Shown here: in pieces, positions 1-8,304 of the stretch
Numbering within the stretch: position 1 is the first letter of the stretch
Layout: each line of letters starts with the position of its first letter
NCBI RefSeq assembly: GCF_023074055.1
Contig: NZ_JADPKR010000055.1
Coordinates: forward strand, 62,001 to 126,000
DNA length: 64,000 bases
Direction: 5' to 3'
Origin: Bradyrhizobium sp. 141
GTDB lineage: Bacteria > Pseudomonadota > Alphaproteobacteria > Rhizobiales > Xanthobacteraceae
The notes under the pieces: generated by a model
Told to the model about the DNA's origin: nothing
The model's input: only the letters and a program-made list of their open reading frames with translations
Database searches by the model: none
Program-made: the position numbers and the translations under genes

Positions 1-702
1 TTTGCATCGATCATCGGTGGTCTCGCTGGCTACGGCACCGGCGCCTTGATGCCGCTGGTGCTGGTGCCGCTGGTCGGCGCCGAGCCCGTGGTACCGATCA
101 TCGCGATCTCGGCGATGCTCACCAATTCGAGCCGCGCACTCGCCTATATCCGCTACGCCGACCGCCGCCGCGCGCTGATCGTGCTCGCCTGCGCAGGCTT
201 GACGACGGCGCTCGGCGCCTACGGCTATACGCGGCTGACCAACGCGGGCGCGGCGCTCGTGATCGGCGCCATGCTGATCCTGAGCGTGCCGCTGCGCCGC
301 GTGCTCCGCCGGCGAAGCGTGCGGATCGGCGACTCTGGCCTTGCCGCCGGCTCGGTCGGCTACGGCGTGCTGGTCGGCGGCACCTCCGGCTCCGGCGTGA
401 TCCTGCTCTCGCTCCTGATGGCCGCAGGGCTCGAAGGCGCCGCGGTGATCGCGACCGATGCGATGATCTCGCTCGGCACCGGCCTCATCAAGATCTCCGT
501 GTTCGGCCTCGCCGGCGCCGTGACCGCGCAGGTGCTCGCCTTCGCGCTGCTGATCGGCGCGATCGCGATCCCCGGTGCGTTCCTGGCAAAAGCCTTTGTC
601 GAGCGGATGCCGGTGCACATCCACTCCGCGATCCTCGATGTTGCGGTGATCACAGGCGGGATGGTGATGATCTCGGCGGCGGCGAGGCAACTCGTCGCGT
701 AG
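1..702 (+). CDS. TauE/SafE family sulfite exporter-like membrane protein (5' end cut by window)
   Basis: The reading frame is open from the first base of the window, so the N-terminus lies outside; 233 residues remain. They are almost entirely hydrophobic helices broken by short Arg-rich loops, with Gly-rich helices and the charged loop RYADRRRALIV typical of TSUP (TauE/SafE, DUF81) permeases, inner-membrane proteins usually linked to export of sulfite, sulfoacetate or other organosulfur anions. The substrate cannot be told from sequence. No partner gene is visible downstream; the next gene is an unrelated binding protein about 195 bp away. Confidence 0.85.
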   Translation, partial: FASIIGGLAGYGTGALMPLVLVPLVGAEPVVPIIAISAMLTNSSRALAYIRYADRRRALIVLACAGLTTALGAYGYTRLTNAGAALVIGAMLILSVPLRRVLRRRSVRIGDSGLAAGSVGYGVLVGGTSGSGVILLSLLMAAGLEGAAVIATDAMISLGTGLIKISVFGLAGAVTAQVLAFALLIGAIAIPGAFLAKAFVERMPVHIHSAILDVAVITGGMVMISAAARQLVA

Positions 703-897
703 ATGATCCGCTCCAGTTGGCGTTTGCGCCTGGACCGTCAACCGGGCCTCGTTTTCGTAATGGTCGGCTTGGACAACCTTGACCCGGCCGAACCGACGCG
801 ATGACCTAAAGCCCACTTGAGCGTCTTGTCTCCGGTCGCTTTGTGGCCTCTAATATCCACGGTATGCCTGCCCCTCGAGCGCCGGTCGTGTCACCAG

Positions 898-1884
898 ATG
901 AGGCGACGTGATTTCATCACACTAGCTGCGGCAGGTGCCTTGGCATGCGCTGCGCAGGCGCAACGACCCAAACGGCAGGGACGCATTGCAATCGTTCTCC
1001 CCGGTTGGGACGACACGAACATCAATCCGGTCCAGGCTGAATTTTTGCAGGTGCTCGCACGCCACGGTTACGTCGAAGGGCGCAACCTGATGGTAGACCG
1101 CTATCCCGCCATGGGTGACATGACCCTTTTTCCGAGTCTGGCGGCGAGAGTCGTCGGCAATCACCCCGACGTAATTCTGACAGGGGCGCCCCCAATAACC
1201 TTGGCCCTGAAAACTGCGACCCAGAGGATTCCAATCGTTGCCATCATCGGCGATCCCGTAGCATTGGGGCTGGTGTCCAGTTTGGCGCGCCCCGGTGGAA
1301 ACGTCACTGGTGTTACCGTCGATGCTGGCATCGAGCTGCACGGAAAGCGGCTATCCCTGTTGAAGGAAACCCGACCGAGTGCGACCCGGCTCGCCTACTT
1401 GTCCTCGTCCATAGCGATCAAGCAGCCTCAGGCGGCGATGGCTAAACAAGCCGCGGAATCACTCAATTTGTTCGTGCTGCACATAGACCTCGGAAATAGC
1501 TTGAACGAGGAAGCCTACAAGGCTGCGTCAGACACCGTTGCGAGGGAGGGGGCTGAGCTCTTGCTGCTCTCAGATGAGCCTCAGCATCTTCCGAACAGCA
1601 GGACTTTGGTTCATGTAGCAGGGAAAGCGCAAATCCCGGCCATGTACCCATTTCGGGAAATGGTCGTCGCAGGCGGCCTGATGGCCTACTACCGCGATTT
1701 GCTCGATGCGCTCCGGCAAGCTGCCGATCAGGTGGCCCAAATACTTGACGGCGGAAATCCTGCGGAGATGCCATTCCGTCAGCCTACTTCGTTCAAGTTG
1801 TCGATTAACGCCAAGGCAGCGCGAGAAATTGCTGTTGTCGTACCCCCGACCTTGCTCGCGAGCGCCGACGAGGTCATCGAGTAG
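898..1884 (+). CDS. ABC transporter substrate-binding protein (PF04392-like), orphan
   Basis: A 328-residue protein with a twin-arginine-like leader (MRRRDFITLAAAGALA, then AQAQ), so probably exported to the periplasm. The body (IAIVLPGWDDTN, then ARHGYVEGRNL, RPGGNVTGVTVD, and a C-terminal FRQPTSFKLSINAKAAREI) matches the TrpX/YtrF-type substrate-binding family that is very abundant in Bradyrhizobium. I start at ATG 898 because the leader begins there; the frame continues upstream to a TTG at 817. There is no adjacent permease or ATPase gene, so it is an orphan. The ligand is unknown; aromatic amino acids are one possibility by family. Base composition is less GC-rich than in the core genes further right. 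Confidence 0.85.
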   Translation: MRRRDFITLAAAGALACAAQAQRPKRQGRIAIVLPGWDDTNINPVQAEFLQVLARHGYVEGRNLMVDRYPAMGDMTLFPSLAARVVGNHPDVILTGAPPITLALKTATQRIPIVAIIGDPVALGLVSSLARPGGNVTGVTVDAGIELHGKRLSLLKETRPSATRLAYLSSSIAIKQPQAAMAKQAAESLNLFVLHIDLGNSLNEEAYKAASDTVAREGAELLLLSDEPQHLPNSRTLVHVAGKAQIPAMYPFREMVVAGGLMAYYRDLLDALRQAADQVAQILDGGNPAEMPFRQPTSFKLSINAKAAREIAVVVPPTLLASADEVIE

Positions 1885-2416
1885 CCAGCTCCCACAGTGC
1901 CCGAGCCCTAAGCCGAACGTCGCAAGAGCCGCCGCTTACGTCCGCTCTTTCGATTGCGGTCATTACGGTGTCATTCGCGTGGGCCTAGGCCCCGCCAACC
2001 GGCCTGAAGCGGGACGGGTAGTGCACTGTGACGGTAATCGAAGAACAGGCCGATCGTCGTTCATCCACATGGTGATCAATGCGCCTGTCCGACGGTCGCG
2101 GTCTTGTCGGGTTCGCCGTGACTCGCGGTATGCACGTCGCTGTCACCGACCCAGCGTGCAAGCATGATGGCCAGGGCAAACATGAACGCGATGATCGCTA
2201 TGCGCTGCATGCGATGTAAATGCAGAATGGCCCTACAAGGTTGCCTCCCCGCCATGTCAGAGGTTCGAGGAACCGGTAGGCCGTCCATTATTGGAAGTGC
2301 AATCAAGGCGAAGGGGGCTCTGTTCCAAACGGAGCCTTTCACCGCGCAAAGGTGTTGCAGAGAGGAACCAGGGAGAACGGAGCAGGTTGCTTCGTCAACG
2401 ACACAGGAGGACGCGC
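1885..2416. other. Gene-poor stretch between binding protein and small membrane protein
   Basis: About 530 bp without a convincing long gene. Several overlapping frames are open on both strands, none with family resemblance. The only segment that looks protein-like is a 44-codon minus-strand frame at 2076-2210, listed separately. Confidence 0.5.
2076..2210 (-). CDS. Possible 44-residue single-pass membrane protein
   Basis: Starting at ATG 2210 on the minus strand, the peptide opens with a clean hydrophobic helix (MQRIAIIAFMFALAIMLARW) followed by a polar, His-containing tail (SDVHTASHGEPDKTA). This layout is common among real small membrane proteins. Against it: no clear ribosome-binding site precedes the ATG, and the frame stays open further upstream. 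I do not recognise a family. It faces away from the plus-strand genes around it. Confidence 0.35.
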   Translation of the reverse strand: MQRIAIIAFMFALAIMLARWVGDSDVHTASHGEPDKTATVGQAH

Positions 2417-2659
2417 ATGGATATGAAGGAAGCCTCGGCAATGACGGAAGCGTCCGGGCTGACGAACGAGCCCAGTGCTGTCAAGCAGTCGTCCGGCCGA
2501 CCGTCGGCCTCGCCGCCGGAAAGAACGGGCCGTCGGCCGACTTCGTCGGACTTCGCGATGAAATGGGCCGACCAGTTGCGCGAGACAACTGTGAAGGCGC
2601 CTTTGCGCTCGCTCCTTGTCGCATTTCTTCTTGGAGCCTGGTTCGTGCGCCGGCACTAG
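2417..2659 (+). CDS. Small hypothetical protein with C-terminal membrane anchor
   Basis: An 80-residue protein starting at ATG 2417, directly behind a strong ACAGGAGG ribosome-binding site, which is why I prefer this start over the longer upstream frame. The first 45 residues are polar and disordered-looking (Ser, Thr, Pro, Arg); a short amphipathic stretch (MKWADQLRETTVKAPL) leads into a hydrophobic helix at about 62-77 and a terminal RRH. The layout resembles ElaB/YqjD/DUF883-type C-tail-anchored proteins, but similarity is too weak to name it. Confidence 0.6.
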   Translation: MDMKEASAMTEASGLTNEPSAVKQSSGRPSASPPERTGRRPTSSDFAMKWADQLRETTVKAPLRSLLVAFLLGAWFVRRH

Positions 2660-2727
2660 GTTGCGAGCCTTCAAGGCGAGACGATCGACGGATCTCGAAA
2701 CTTGCTGGTGATGGATGGAGGGGAAGG

Positions 2728-3084
2728 ATGAAGCTCTTTGTGATCACGGTGGCCATCCTGCTAGGCGGCATCTCGTTCGCGATTGCGCAGAGTTCAGGAG
2801 GCGGTTCGGGTGGTTCGTCATCTGCTGGCGGTGCAACCGGGACAAGCGGCACAGGAGGCACAGGAGGTTCGACGCTTTCGAACGGTACCACGCTCAACGG
2901 AACAGGCGGTTCGCCAGGCCCTAACACGTCCAATGCCAAAAGCCACCGCACCACGGGTGAGAAACTCGGCGCGGCGGCTCCTGATCAGGACAGCGGTGGG
3001 TCTCGACCGACGTACAACACGCCAGCTGCAGACGCCGCCGTCCGGCAGCTTGGAAACACTAACCCTGGTATCCTGAAAAAGTAG
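2728..3084 (+). CDS. Secreted Gly/Ser/Thr-rich hypothetical protein
   Basis: A 118-residue protein from ATG 2728, 7-10 bp behind a GGAGGGGA ribosome-binding site. Residues 1-19 form a Sec signal peptide (MKLFVITVAILLGGISFAIA, cleavage near AIA-QSS). Residues 20-75 are low-complexity Gly/Ser/Thr; the tail is more ordinary and ends TNPGILKK. A frame continuing upstream of 2728 would bury the signal peptide and is rejected. Exported function unknown. It follows the small anchored protein by 68 bp on the same strand. Confidence 0.7.
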   Translation: MKLFVITVAILLGGISFAIAQSSGGGSGGSSSAGGATGTSGTGGTGGSTLSNGTTLNGTGGSPGPNTSNAKSHRTTGEKLGAAAPDQDSGGSRPTYNTPAADAAVRQLGNTNPGILKK

Positions 3085-3105
3085 AGCGGCGCGCTCCACC
3101 CGCCC

Positions 3106-3522
3106 TCACGACTTTTTCTGCTTCGCCTCGACATGTCGTGCGAAATTGTCGAGGATCGCCTGCCAACCGCCTTGCTGCTGCTCGACCGAATGCGTCGGTT
3201 CGCTATCGAAGACGACGCGGACGACGATGCCCTTCGGGCCGGGCACGAACTCGATCTCGGCTTTTCGATCGCCGAATGCGTATTCGATCCGCTCGTGTTC
3301 GACGATCTTCGTGTAGGTGCCGGCGAAGTCAAAGCCCATGCTGCCGTCCTTGGCCTCCATTCGGGACGAGAAGGCTCCGCCGTCTCGCAGCTCGACGGTA
3401 GCCTTCGTCGTATGCCAGTCCTCCGACGCGGTATTCCACGTCACGATATCGGCAGGCGTCGTATAGGCGTGCCAGACCTGATCGATAGGGGCTGCTACGC
3501 TGGTTTCGACGGTGATCCTCAT
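3106..3522 (-). CDS. SRPBCC / AHSA1-like domain protein
   Basis: A 138-residue single-domain protein of the START/Bet v1 fold (activator of Hsp90 ATPase homologue 1-like). It opens with the family-typical MRITVETSVAAPIDQVWHAY, has WNTASEDW near residue 35 and ends with a long helix containing GGWQAILDNFARHVEA. Such proteins bind hydrophobic ligands; bacterial members are mostly uncharacterised. I start at ATG 3522 because GGAG lies 8 nt upstream; ATG 3528 would leave only 2 nt. The gene is convergent with the secreted Gly-rich protein. Confidence 0.88.
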   Translation of the reverse strand: MRITVETSVAAPIDQVWHAYTTPADIVTWNTASEDWHTTKATVELRDGGAFSSRMEAKDGSMGFDFAGTYTKIVEHERIEYAFGDRKAEIEFVPGPKGIVVRVVFDSEPTHSVEQQQGGWQAILDNFARHVEAKQKKS

Positions 3523-4034
3523 GGGCATTGCTCCAGTTCGATTTCGACAGCTCGAGGTGACGACATCACCTGACGTTTGCAGGGTCCATCCACGGCGCTT
3601 CCGAGAAGTATCCATCCAAGGACGGTCGAGACTAGCTCGTGCCGACATGGTCGAGCCGTCGATGCGTCAAAAATACAAAAGAGTGGGCAGGGTGGGTTCC
3701 GGTCTTGGCTACACCAACGGAGTCTGGTCAGCTTTTGCAGCTTGTAAAAACGTATGCAACTACCAGACCTATGGCGACTGCCATACGGACGCGACGAAGT
3801 TGGGTTGGCGAGGCAACGATATCTAGTGGTATTGTTCAAGCATCGGCTTGAAGAACTGACCTCGCATCAAACTGCGCCGAGGCCGCCCCTCCATTAGCGG
3901 ATACGTTCACCTGAGTGGCACCTGTTAGCCCTTCCACCACATCGAGCGATGTCCGCCGTTGTGCCATTGTTGGCAGAAGCGGCCATCAGGGCGCCGGAGC
4001 ACTCCGGCCTGTCTAGGATGGGTCTTAGGGGTGG
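3523..4034. other. No gene supported; one small hairpin
   Basis: About 510 bp of lower-GC sequence with only short open frames and no recognisable protein. A perfect 7-bp hairpin (TTCAAGC, loop ATCG, GCTTGAA) sits at 3835-3852 but no T-run follows, so I do not call it a terminator. Remnant or intergenic DNA is the best description. Confidence 0.5.
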
Positions 4035-4238
4035 CTACTCTTCGTCCTCTTCTTCGTCTTCATCCTCGTCCTCTTCTTCTTCCACCTGCACGAGCGTGGC
4101 CAGCGGCAGCGTTTCGCGGAACAGGTCGCCTTCCATGCCCATCCAGAGGCAGAGCACGTCGTTCTCCTTCACCTCCGCAACCGTCAGCGGCTGGCCGCCG
4201 GATTTCAGCATCACGACATCGCCGGCTTTCAATTCCAT
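4035..4238 (-). CDS. YodC/DUF2158-family small protein with acidic tail
   Basis: A 67-residue protein. Residues 1-50 match the DUF2158 (YodC) family: MELKAGDVVMLKSGG, a Pro-Leu-Thr-Val strand, and VLCLWMGMEGDL. The last 15 residues are almost only Glu and Asp, an extension encoded by a repetitive GAR/GAY tract at 4038-4083. Function of the family is unknown. The gene stands alone on the minus strand; no neighbour suggests a role. Confidence 0.85.
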   Translation of the reverse strand: MELKAGDVVMLKSGGQPLTVAEVKENDVLCLWMGMEGDLFRETLPLATLVQVEEEEDEDEDEEEDEE

Positions 4239-4669
4239 GGATTGTTCCTTTCGAGTGATCGACTCGGAAGGGAACCTAGCAAGCGGTCATGACAGGCCGA
4301 TCACGCAGGCCGGGCACGACGGGAAATTCCGCCGACGGGTTGGCGGAGCGGAGGGGCTATGAAGTCTGTTCAAATCAGAAGAGACCGTGATCAACGCTAT
4401 CAGGCCGCGAAGCCCGCAGTCGCCAATCGGTCATGGTGACTAGCTGCTGGTCAGCAGCAGGCGCCTCATCCCAATTGCATCACGGTGCGCTGAGCAGGCG
4501 GATGCAGGTCACACGGAAGCCTGTCCATCGCAAATTCCGACGATGGCATTATGCCCCTGTTTTGCCCGACGCGTCAAACGGATTTCGTAAAATCCGCAAG
4601 TTCTTGATTTTGCAGCCCACGGCTACTTTGCATGGGGTTGTTCTTCAGTTTTTGTTTTGGCGACCCTGG
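4239..4669. other. Intergenic stretch with one copy of a 28-bp duplicated sequence
   Basis: About 430 bp with no supportable gene. It holds the upstream region of the DUF2158 gene and, at 4626-4653, a sequence found again at 44350-44377 (listed separately). Otherwise I see nothing in it. Confidence 0.5.
4626..4653 (+). repeat. 28-bp duplicated sequence, copy A
   Basis: The stretch beginning CTTTGCATGGGGTTGTT and ending TTCAGTTTTT matches positions 44350-44377 in 27 of 28 bases, same strand. Here it lies just beyond the 3' end of the convergent HAD-hydrolase gene. Both copies could encode MGLFFSF from the ATG. Its role is unknown. Confidence 0.8.
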
Positions 4670-5428
4670 TCAGGGCCGGCCCGGCACCAGTTCGGTCAGC
4701 GAGCGGATAATGCGGTCGGGCTTGACCGTCGAGCCTTCGGGCAGGCCGTCGCCATGCACGTCGATCCAGATCGAATAGATGCCGAGGCGCTGCGGGGTCA
4801 CGACTTCCCATTCCAGATTGTCGCCGATCATCCAGGTGTCCTCGGCGGTGACGCCGAGCGCCTCCATCGCGTGCAGATAGGCGCGCTCCTCGGGCTTGCC
4901 GAAGCCGTGCTCGCCTTCAATCTGGATGTGGTGGAAACGGTGCGCCAGCTCGAAGCGCTCGACCTTGGCGCGCTGGGTGTTGGCGGCACCGTTGGTCACC
5001 AGCGCCAGCTTGATGCCGAGCGCCTTCAATTCGTCGATCGCTTCATGCGCGCCGGGGAAGACGAACATCTCCTCCTCGCGATAGGCGGTGAAGCGGTCGG
5101 CGAGGCGAACGGCGAGATCATCTGATAGTGCGCGATGGCCGGCGGCCGCGAGCGCGGCAAAACCACCCTTGACGGTCAGGTGCCGCGCCTCGGCGAGCTT
5201 CATCCGCCATGCGGCTTCGGCATTGGCCCAGAAGTTTCGCGCGAAGGCGAGCACGGCGGTTGCGACCAACGCTGGCGGCAGCGGCGCAAGCTCCTCGGCA
5301 AATTCGTTCGCAATCGTGTTCCAGGCGATCTCCGGCCGGCCATAGGCCGACAGGATGGTGTCGTCCATGTCGATCAGCATGGCGCGGGGGAGCAGCTTGG
5401 CGGCGGGCCGCATCGTCGTCATGGCCAT
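4670..5428 (-). CDS. HAD-family hydrolase
   Basis: A 252-residue haloacid dehalogenase-superfamily protein, probably a cytosolic phosphatase acting on a small phosphorylated metabolite. Motif I is LIDMDDT (nucleophile D20, acid D22), motif II is TNG (T145), motif III lysine is K178 in GFGKPE, motif IV is GDN (D203). A helical cap lies between residues 30 and 130, as in the YjjG/HAD-IA group. The first ATG overlaps the hemF stop region by 10 bp; GGAGGTG sits just upstream, so ATG 5422 is also possible. Last gene of the trmL-queE-hemF run. Confidence 0.9.
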   Translation of the reverse strand: MAMTTMRPAAKLLPRAMLIDMDDTILSAYGRPEIAWNTIANEFAEELAPLPPALVATAVLAFARNFWANAEAAWRMKLAEARHLTVKGGFAALAAAGHRALSDDLAVRLADRFTAYREEEMFVFPGAHEAIDELKALGIKLALVTNGAANTQRAKVERFELAHRFHHIQIEGEHGFGKPEERAYLHAMEALGVTAEDTWMIGDNLEWEVVTPQRLGIYSIWIDVHGDGLPEGSTVKPDRIIRSLTELVPGRP

Positions 5429-6312
5429 TTCACCTCCGGCGGCATCGACGACAGAATCGAGTCCACATTGCCGCCGGTCTTGAGCCCGAAGATGGTGCCG
5501 CGATCATAGAGCAGGTTGAACTCGACATAGCGGCCCCGCCGGATCAATTGCTCCTCGCGGTCCGCAGCGGTCCAGGCGCTCGCGAAATTGCGCCTGACGA
5601 TGTCAGGGTAGATCTTCAGGAAGGCGCGGCCGACATCCTGCGTGAAGGCGAGGTCGGCGTCCCAGTCGCCGCTGTCATGCCAGTCGTAGAAGATGCCGCC
5701 GATGCCGCGCGCCTCTTTGCGGTGCGGCAGGTAGAAATATTCGTCGCACCATGTCTTGTACTTGTCGTAATCGGAAACGCCGCTCGGCTGCGCACAGGCT
5801 TCTTTCATCGCGGCGTGGAAGGCGATCGTGTCGGCGTCGTCCTGCGTTCGCCGGCGATCCAGCACCGGCGTGAGGTCGGCGCCGCCGCCGAACCAGGCCT
5901 TGCTGGTGACGACGAAGCGGGTGTTCATGTGCACCGCAGGCACGTTCGGATTGCGCATATGCGCGATCAGCGAGATGCCGGAGGCCCAGAATTTTGGATC
6001 CTCTGCGGCGCCGGGGATCTGAGCCCGAAATTCGGGCGCGAACTCGCCATGCACGGTCGAGCAGTGCACGCCGACCTTCTCGAATAGCCGGCCATGCATC
6101 ATCGACATCACGCCGCCACCTCCGGCCGCGCCGGTATGGTCGGTGCGCTGCCAAGGCGTGCGCTTGAAGCGGCCGGCTTCGCCCGGATAGAGGCTTTGCG
6201 GGGCGTCGTCCTCGAGCCGCTCGAAGCTCGCGCAGATGTCGTCGCGCAAGGCTTCGAACCAGGCGCGGGCACGGGCCTTGCGGTCTTCGATCGTCGATAG
6301 GTCCATCTGCAT
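5419..6312 (-). CDS. hemF: Oxygen-dependent coproporphyrinogen-III oxidase
   Basis: A 297-residue protein of normal family length. HemF uses O2 to decarboxylate two propionates of coproporphyrinogen III to give protoporphyrinogen IX in haem synthesis. Family signatures are clear: GGGVMSMMHGRLFEKVGVH, NPNVPAVHMNTRF, WFGGGADLTPV, YDKYKTWCDEYFYLPHR and the C-terminal NLLYDRGTIFGLKTGG. An in-frame second ATG at 6306 has better ribosome-site spacing. It lies 13 bp after queE and overlaps the HAD gene, so it is probably co-transcribed with both. Its closeness to the cytochrome bc1 operon fits a respiratory setting. Confidence 0.96.
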   Translation of the reverse strand: MQMDLSTIEDRKARARAWFEALRDDICASFERLEDDAPQSLYPGEAGRFKRTPWQRTDHTGAAGGGGVMSMMHGRLFEKVGVHCSTVHGEFAPEFRAQIPGAAEDPKFWASGISLIAHMRNPNVPAVHMNTRFVVTSKAWFGGGADLTPVLDRRRTQDDADTIAFHAAMKEACAQPSGVSDYDKYKTWCDEYFYLPHRKEARGIGGIFYDWHDSGDWDADLAFTQDVGRAFLKIYPDIVRRNFASAWTAADREEQLIRRGRYVEFNLLYDRGTIFGLKTGGNVDSILSSMPPEVKWP

Positions 6313-6325
6313 TCCCAGTCGCGTC

Positions 6326-6958
6326 CTATCTGATGCCGAGCGACTTATGCGTCTGCACGCTGAGCCGCCATTGCGGATGGCGCAGGCAATAATCGATCGC
6401 GCGCGCGGTGTTCTGGATCACCTCGGGTCCGTCCATCGGCTGCAGCGAGAAGCGCTCGAAGGCGAGGTCCTCGAAGGCTTCAGGCGCGGCGAGGGCCTGC
6501 GGATAGACCAGCTTCAGCTCGTGGCCCTGGCGCAGCACCAGCTCGCTGCCGCCCTTGGGGCTGACGCAGATCCAGTCGAGCCCCTCCGGCGCTTCGATCG
6601 TGCCGTTGGTCTCGACGCCGATCTCGAAGCCGCGCGCATGGAGCGCCTCGATCAGCGCGGCATCGACCTGGAGCAGCGGCTCGCCGCCGGTCAGCACCAC
6701 GTAGCGGTTCGCATTGGATGCCATCCATTGGCCGGCGATGGTGTCGGCGAGCTCCGCGGCCGAGGCATAGCGGCCGCCGAGGGTGCCGTCGGTGCCGACG
6801 AAATCCGTGTCGCAGAACTTGCAGGTCGCATCCATGCGGTCCGCCTCGCGGCCGCTCCAGAGATTGCAGCCGGCAAAACGGCAGAACACGGACGCGCGCC
6901 CGGCATGGGCGCCTTCGCCTTGCAGGGTCAGGAAGATTTCCTTGACCGCGTAACTCAA
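6326..6958 (-). CDS. queE: 7-carboxy-7-deazaguanine synthase
   Basis: A 210-residue radical SAM enzyme converting 6-carboxy-tetrahydropterin to 7-carboxy-7-deazaguanine in queuosine synthesis. The QueE-specific cluster motif C-X14-C-X2-C is formed by C31, C46 and C49 (GCNLWSG to CKFCDTDF). It opens with the conserved YAVKEIFLTLQGEGAHAGR and carries the SAM/substrate motif VLTGGEPLLQ. No queC or queD is adjacent; the neighbour trmL also modifies tRNA wobble bases, so the pairing makes functional sense. Confidence 0.95.
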   Translation of the reverse strand: MSYAVKEIFLTLQGEGAHAGRASVFCRFAGCNLWSGREADRMDATCKFCDTDFVGTDGTLGGRYASAAELADTIAGQWMASNANRYVVLTGGEPLLQVDAALIEALHARGFEIGVETNGTIEAPEGLDWICVSPKGGSELVLRQGHELKLVYPQALAAPEAFEDLAFERFSLQPMDGPEVIQNTARAIDYCLRHPQWRLSVQTHKSLGIR

Positions 6959-6975
6959 TTGTCTCTCCTCAACTG

Positions 6976-7434
6976 TCAGACTTGCAGGGCCCGGATCTGC
7001 CGCAGCGCCTCGCCGGCGGCCATCGCCGCGGTCATGGCCACATTGAGCGACCGCAGCCCCGCCTTGATCGGAATCACCAGCCGCGCATCCGCGGCCTCGA
7101 CCACCGCGTCGGTGACGCCGGCGCTCTCGCGCCCGAATAGCAGGATGTCCGACGTCTGGTAACGGAAATCGCGATAGTCGGTGGCGCCCTTGGTGGTGAA
7201 CAGCAGCAGGCGGTAGCCATGCAAGGCGCGCCAGTCCTCGAATTTTTGCCAGGAGTCGTGCCTGACGATGCTGACATGGCCGAGGTAGTCCATTCCCGCC
7301 CGGCGGAACGCGCGATCGGAGACGGGGAACCCGGCGGGTTCGATGATGTGGGCGGCCAGTCCCAGGCAGGCGCAGAGCCTGAGAATCGTGCCGGTGTTCT
7401 GAGGGATGTCGGGCTGGAAAAGCGCTATCTGCAT
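6976..7434 (-). CDS. trmL: tRNA (cytidine(34)-2'-O)-methyltransferase
   Basis: A 152-residue SPOUT-fold methyltransferase of the TrmL/YibK type, which methylates the wobble-base ribose of certain tRNA-Leu. Signatures in order: MQIALFQPDIPQNTGTILR (motif 1 with the catalytic Asn region), FRRAGMDY, LLFGRESAGV, and the knot motif IPIKAGLRSLNVAMTAA. ATG 7434 is preceded by another ATG (7437); longer upstream starts would add non-family sequence. First gene of the minus-strand operon, divergent from fbcF. Confidence 0.95.
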   Translation of the reverse strand: MQIALFQPDIPQNTGTILRLCACLGLAAHIIEPAGFPVSDRAFRRAGMDYLGHVSIVRHDSWQKFEDWRALHGYRLLLFTTKGATDYRDFRYQTSDILLFGRESAGVTDAVVEAADARLVIPIKAGLRSLNVAMTAAMAAGEALRQIRALQV

Positions 7435-7556
7435 CATGGGCGGCGGGTTGGTTGCGGGGGGAAATGTCTCAATAAAACATCGCCTGCCCGGGAATTCGTG
7501 CATTGCACGCTCCCGCGCCGATAGCGGGCTTGCGCTCGCCGGGCAAGGGTGCCAAT

Positions 7557-7567
7557 AGAACGATTCT
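7557..7567. promoter_or_regulatory. Candidate iron-control (ICE/Irr-like) element upstream of fbcF
   Basis: The 11-bp inverted repeat AGAACGATTCT in the trmL-fbcF intergenic region has the AGAA-N3-TTCT core I associate with rhizobial Irr (ICE) sites. Flanking bases do not extend the symmetry, so this may be chance. It lies about 145 bp before the fbcF start. Confidence 0.25.
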
Positions 7568-7711
7568 GGACTGCTGTTTCGCCTGTTTAGAGGTGGATAA
7601 GCGAAGTTCTGCCGCCGCGGGGGGCCGCGGGCGCCGGCAGCCTTTCCGGGGACCTCATGGGCGCCCCCTGGAGCGGTTCCACCGGTCGCATAAGAAGAAA
7701 GGGTTGGAATC

Positions 7712-8242
7712 GTGACGACAGCGTCTTCGGCGGACCATCCGACACGCCGTGATTTCTTATTCGTTGCAACCGGGGCAGCTGCAGCAGTAGGGGGCGCAGC
7801 CGCGCTCTGGCCCTTCATCTCCCAAATGAATCCTGATGCTTCGACCATCGCCGCCGGTGCGCCGATCGAGGTCGATCTCAGCCCGGTCGCCGAAGGCCAG
7901 GACATCAAGGTGTTCTGGCGCGGCAAGCCGATCTACATCAGCCACCGCACCAAGAAGCAGATCGACGAGGCGCGCGCCGTCAACGTGGCGAGCCTGCCCG
8001 ATCCGCAGACCGACGAGGCCCGGGTCAAGTCGGGCCACGAGCAGTGGCTGGTCGTGATCGGCATCTGCACCCATCTCGGCTGCATCCCGATCGCTCATGA
8101 AGGCAGCTACGACGGCTTCTTCTGCCCCTGCCATGGTTCGCAGTACGATTCGTCCGGCCGCATCCGCCAGGGGCCCGCGCCCGCGAACCTGCCGGTGCCG
8201 CCGTACCAGTTCGTTTCCGACACCAAAATCCAGATCGGCTGA
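7712..8242 (+). CDS. fbcF: Ubiquinol-cytochrome c reductase, Rieske iron-sulfur subunit
   Basis: A 176-residue subunit of the cytochrome bc1 complex that accepts the first electron from ubiquinol. A twin-arginine signal-anchor (TRRDFLFVAT, then a hydrophobic helix at 17-37) places the cluster domain in the periplasm. The 2Fe-2S site is complete: CTHLGC (C119, H121, disulfide C124) and CPCHGS (C138, H141, disulfide C140). The start is GTG 7712; AAGAAAGGG precedes it. It is 62 bp upstream of fbcH, the usual order fbcFH of Bradyrhizobium. Confidence 0.97.
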   Translation: MTTASSADHPTRRDFLFVATGAAAAVGGAAALWPFISQMNPDASTIAAGAPIEVDLSPVAEGQDIKVFWRGKPIYISHRTKKQIDEARAVNVASLPDPQTDEARVKSGHEQWLVVIGICTHLGCIPIAHEGSYDGFFCPCHGSQYDSSGRIRQGPAPANLPVPPYQFVSDTKIQIG

Positions 8243-8304
8243 GCCTCGGACCCTCGTCTGAAGCTTCGCGCCGTCTCGTCGTACTATTTCCTCAGGATCG
8301 CATC

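Noticed and set aside
2164..2727. Upstream in-frame extension of the Gly-rich secreted protein
   Set aside because: Would bury the signal peptide and skip a strong ribosome-binding site at 2717-2724.
3639..3851. 70-codon plus-strand frame after the SRPBCC gene
   Set aside because: No ribosome site, no family resemblance and atypical composition.
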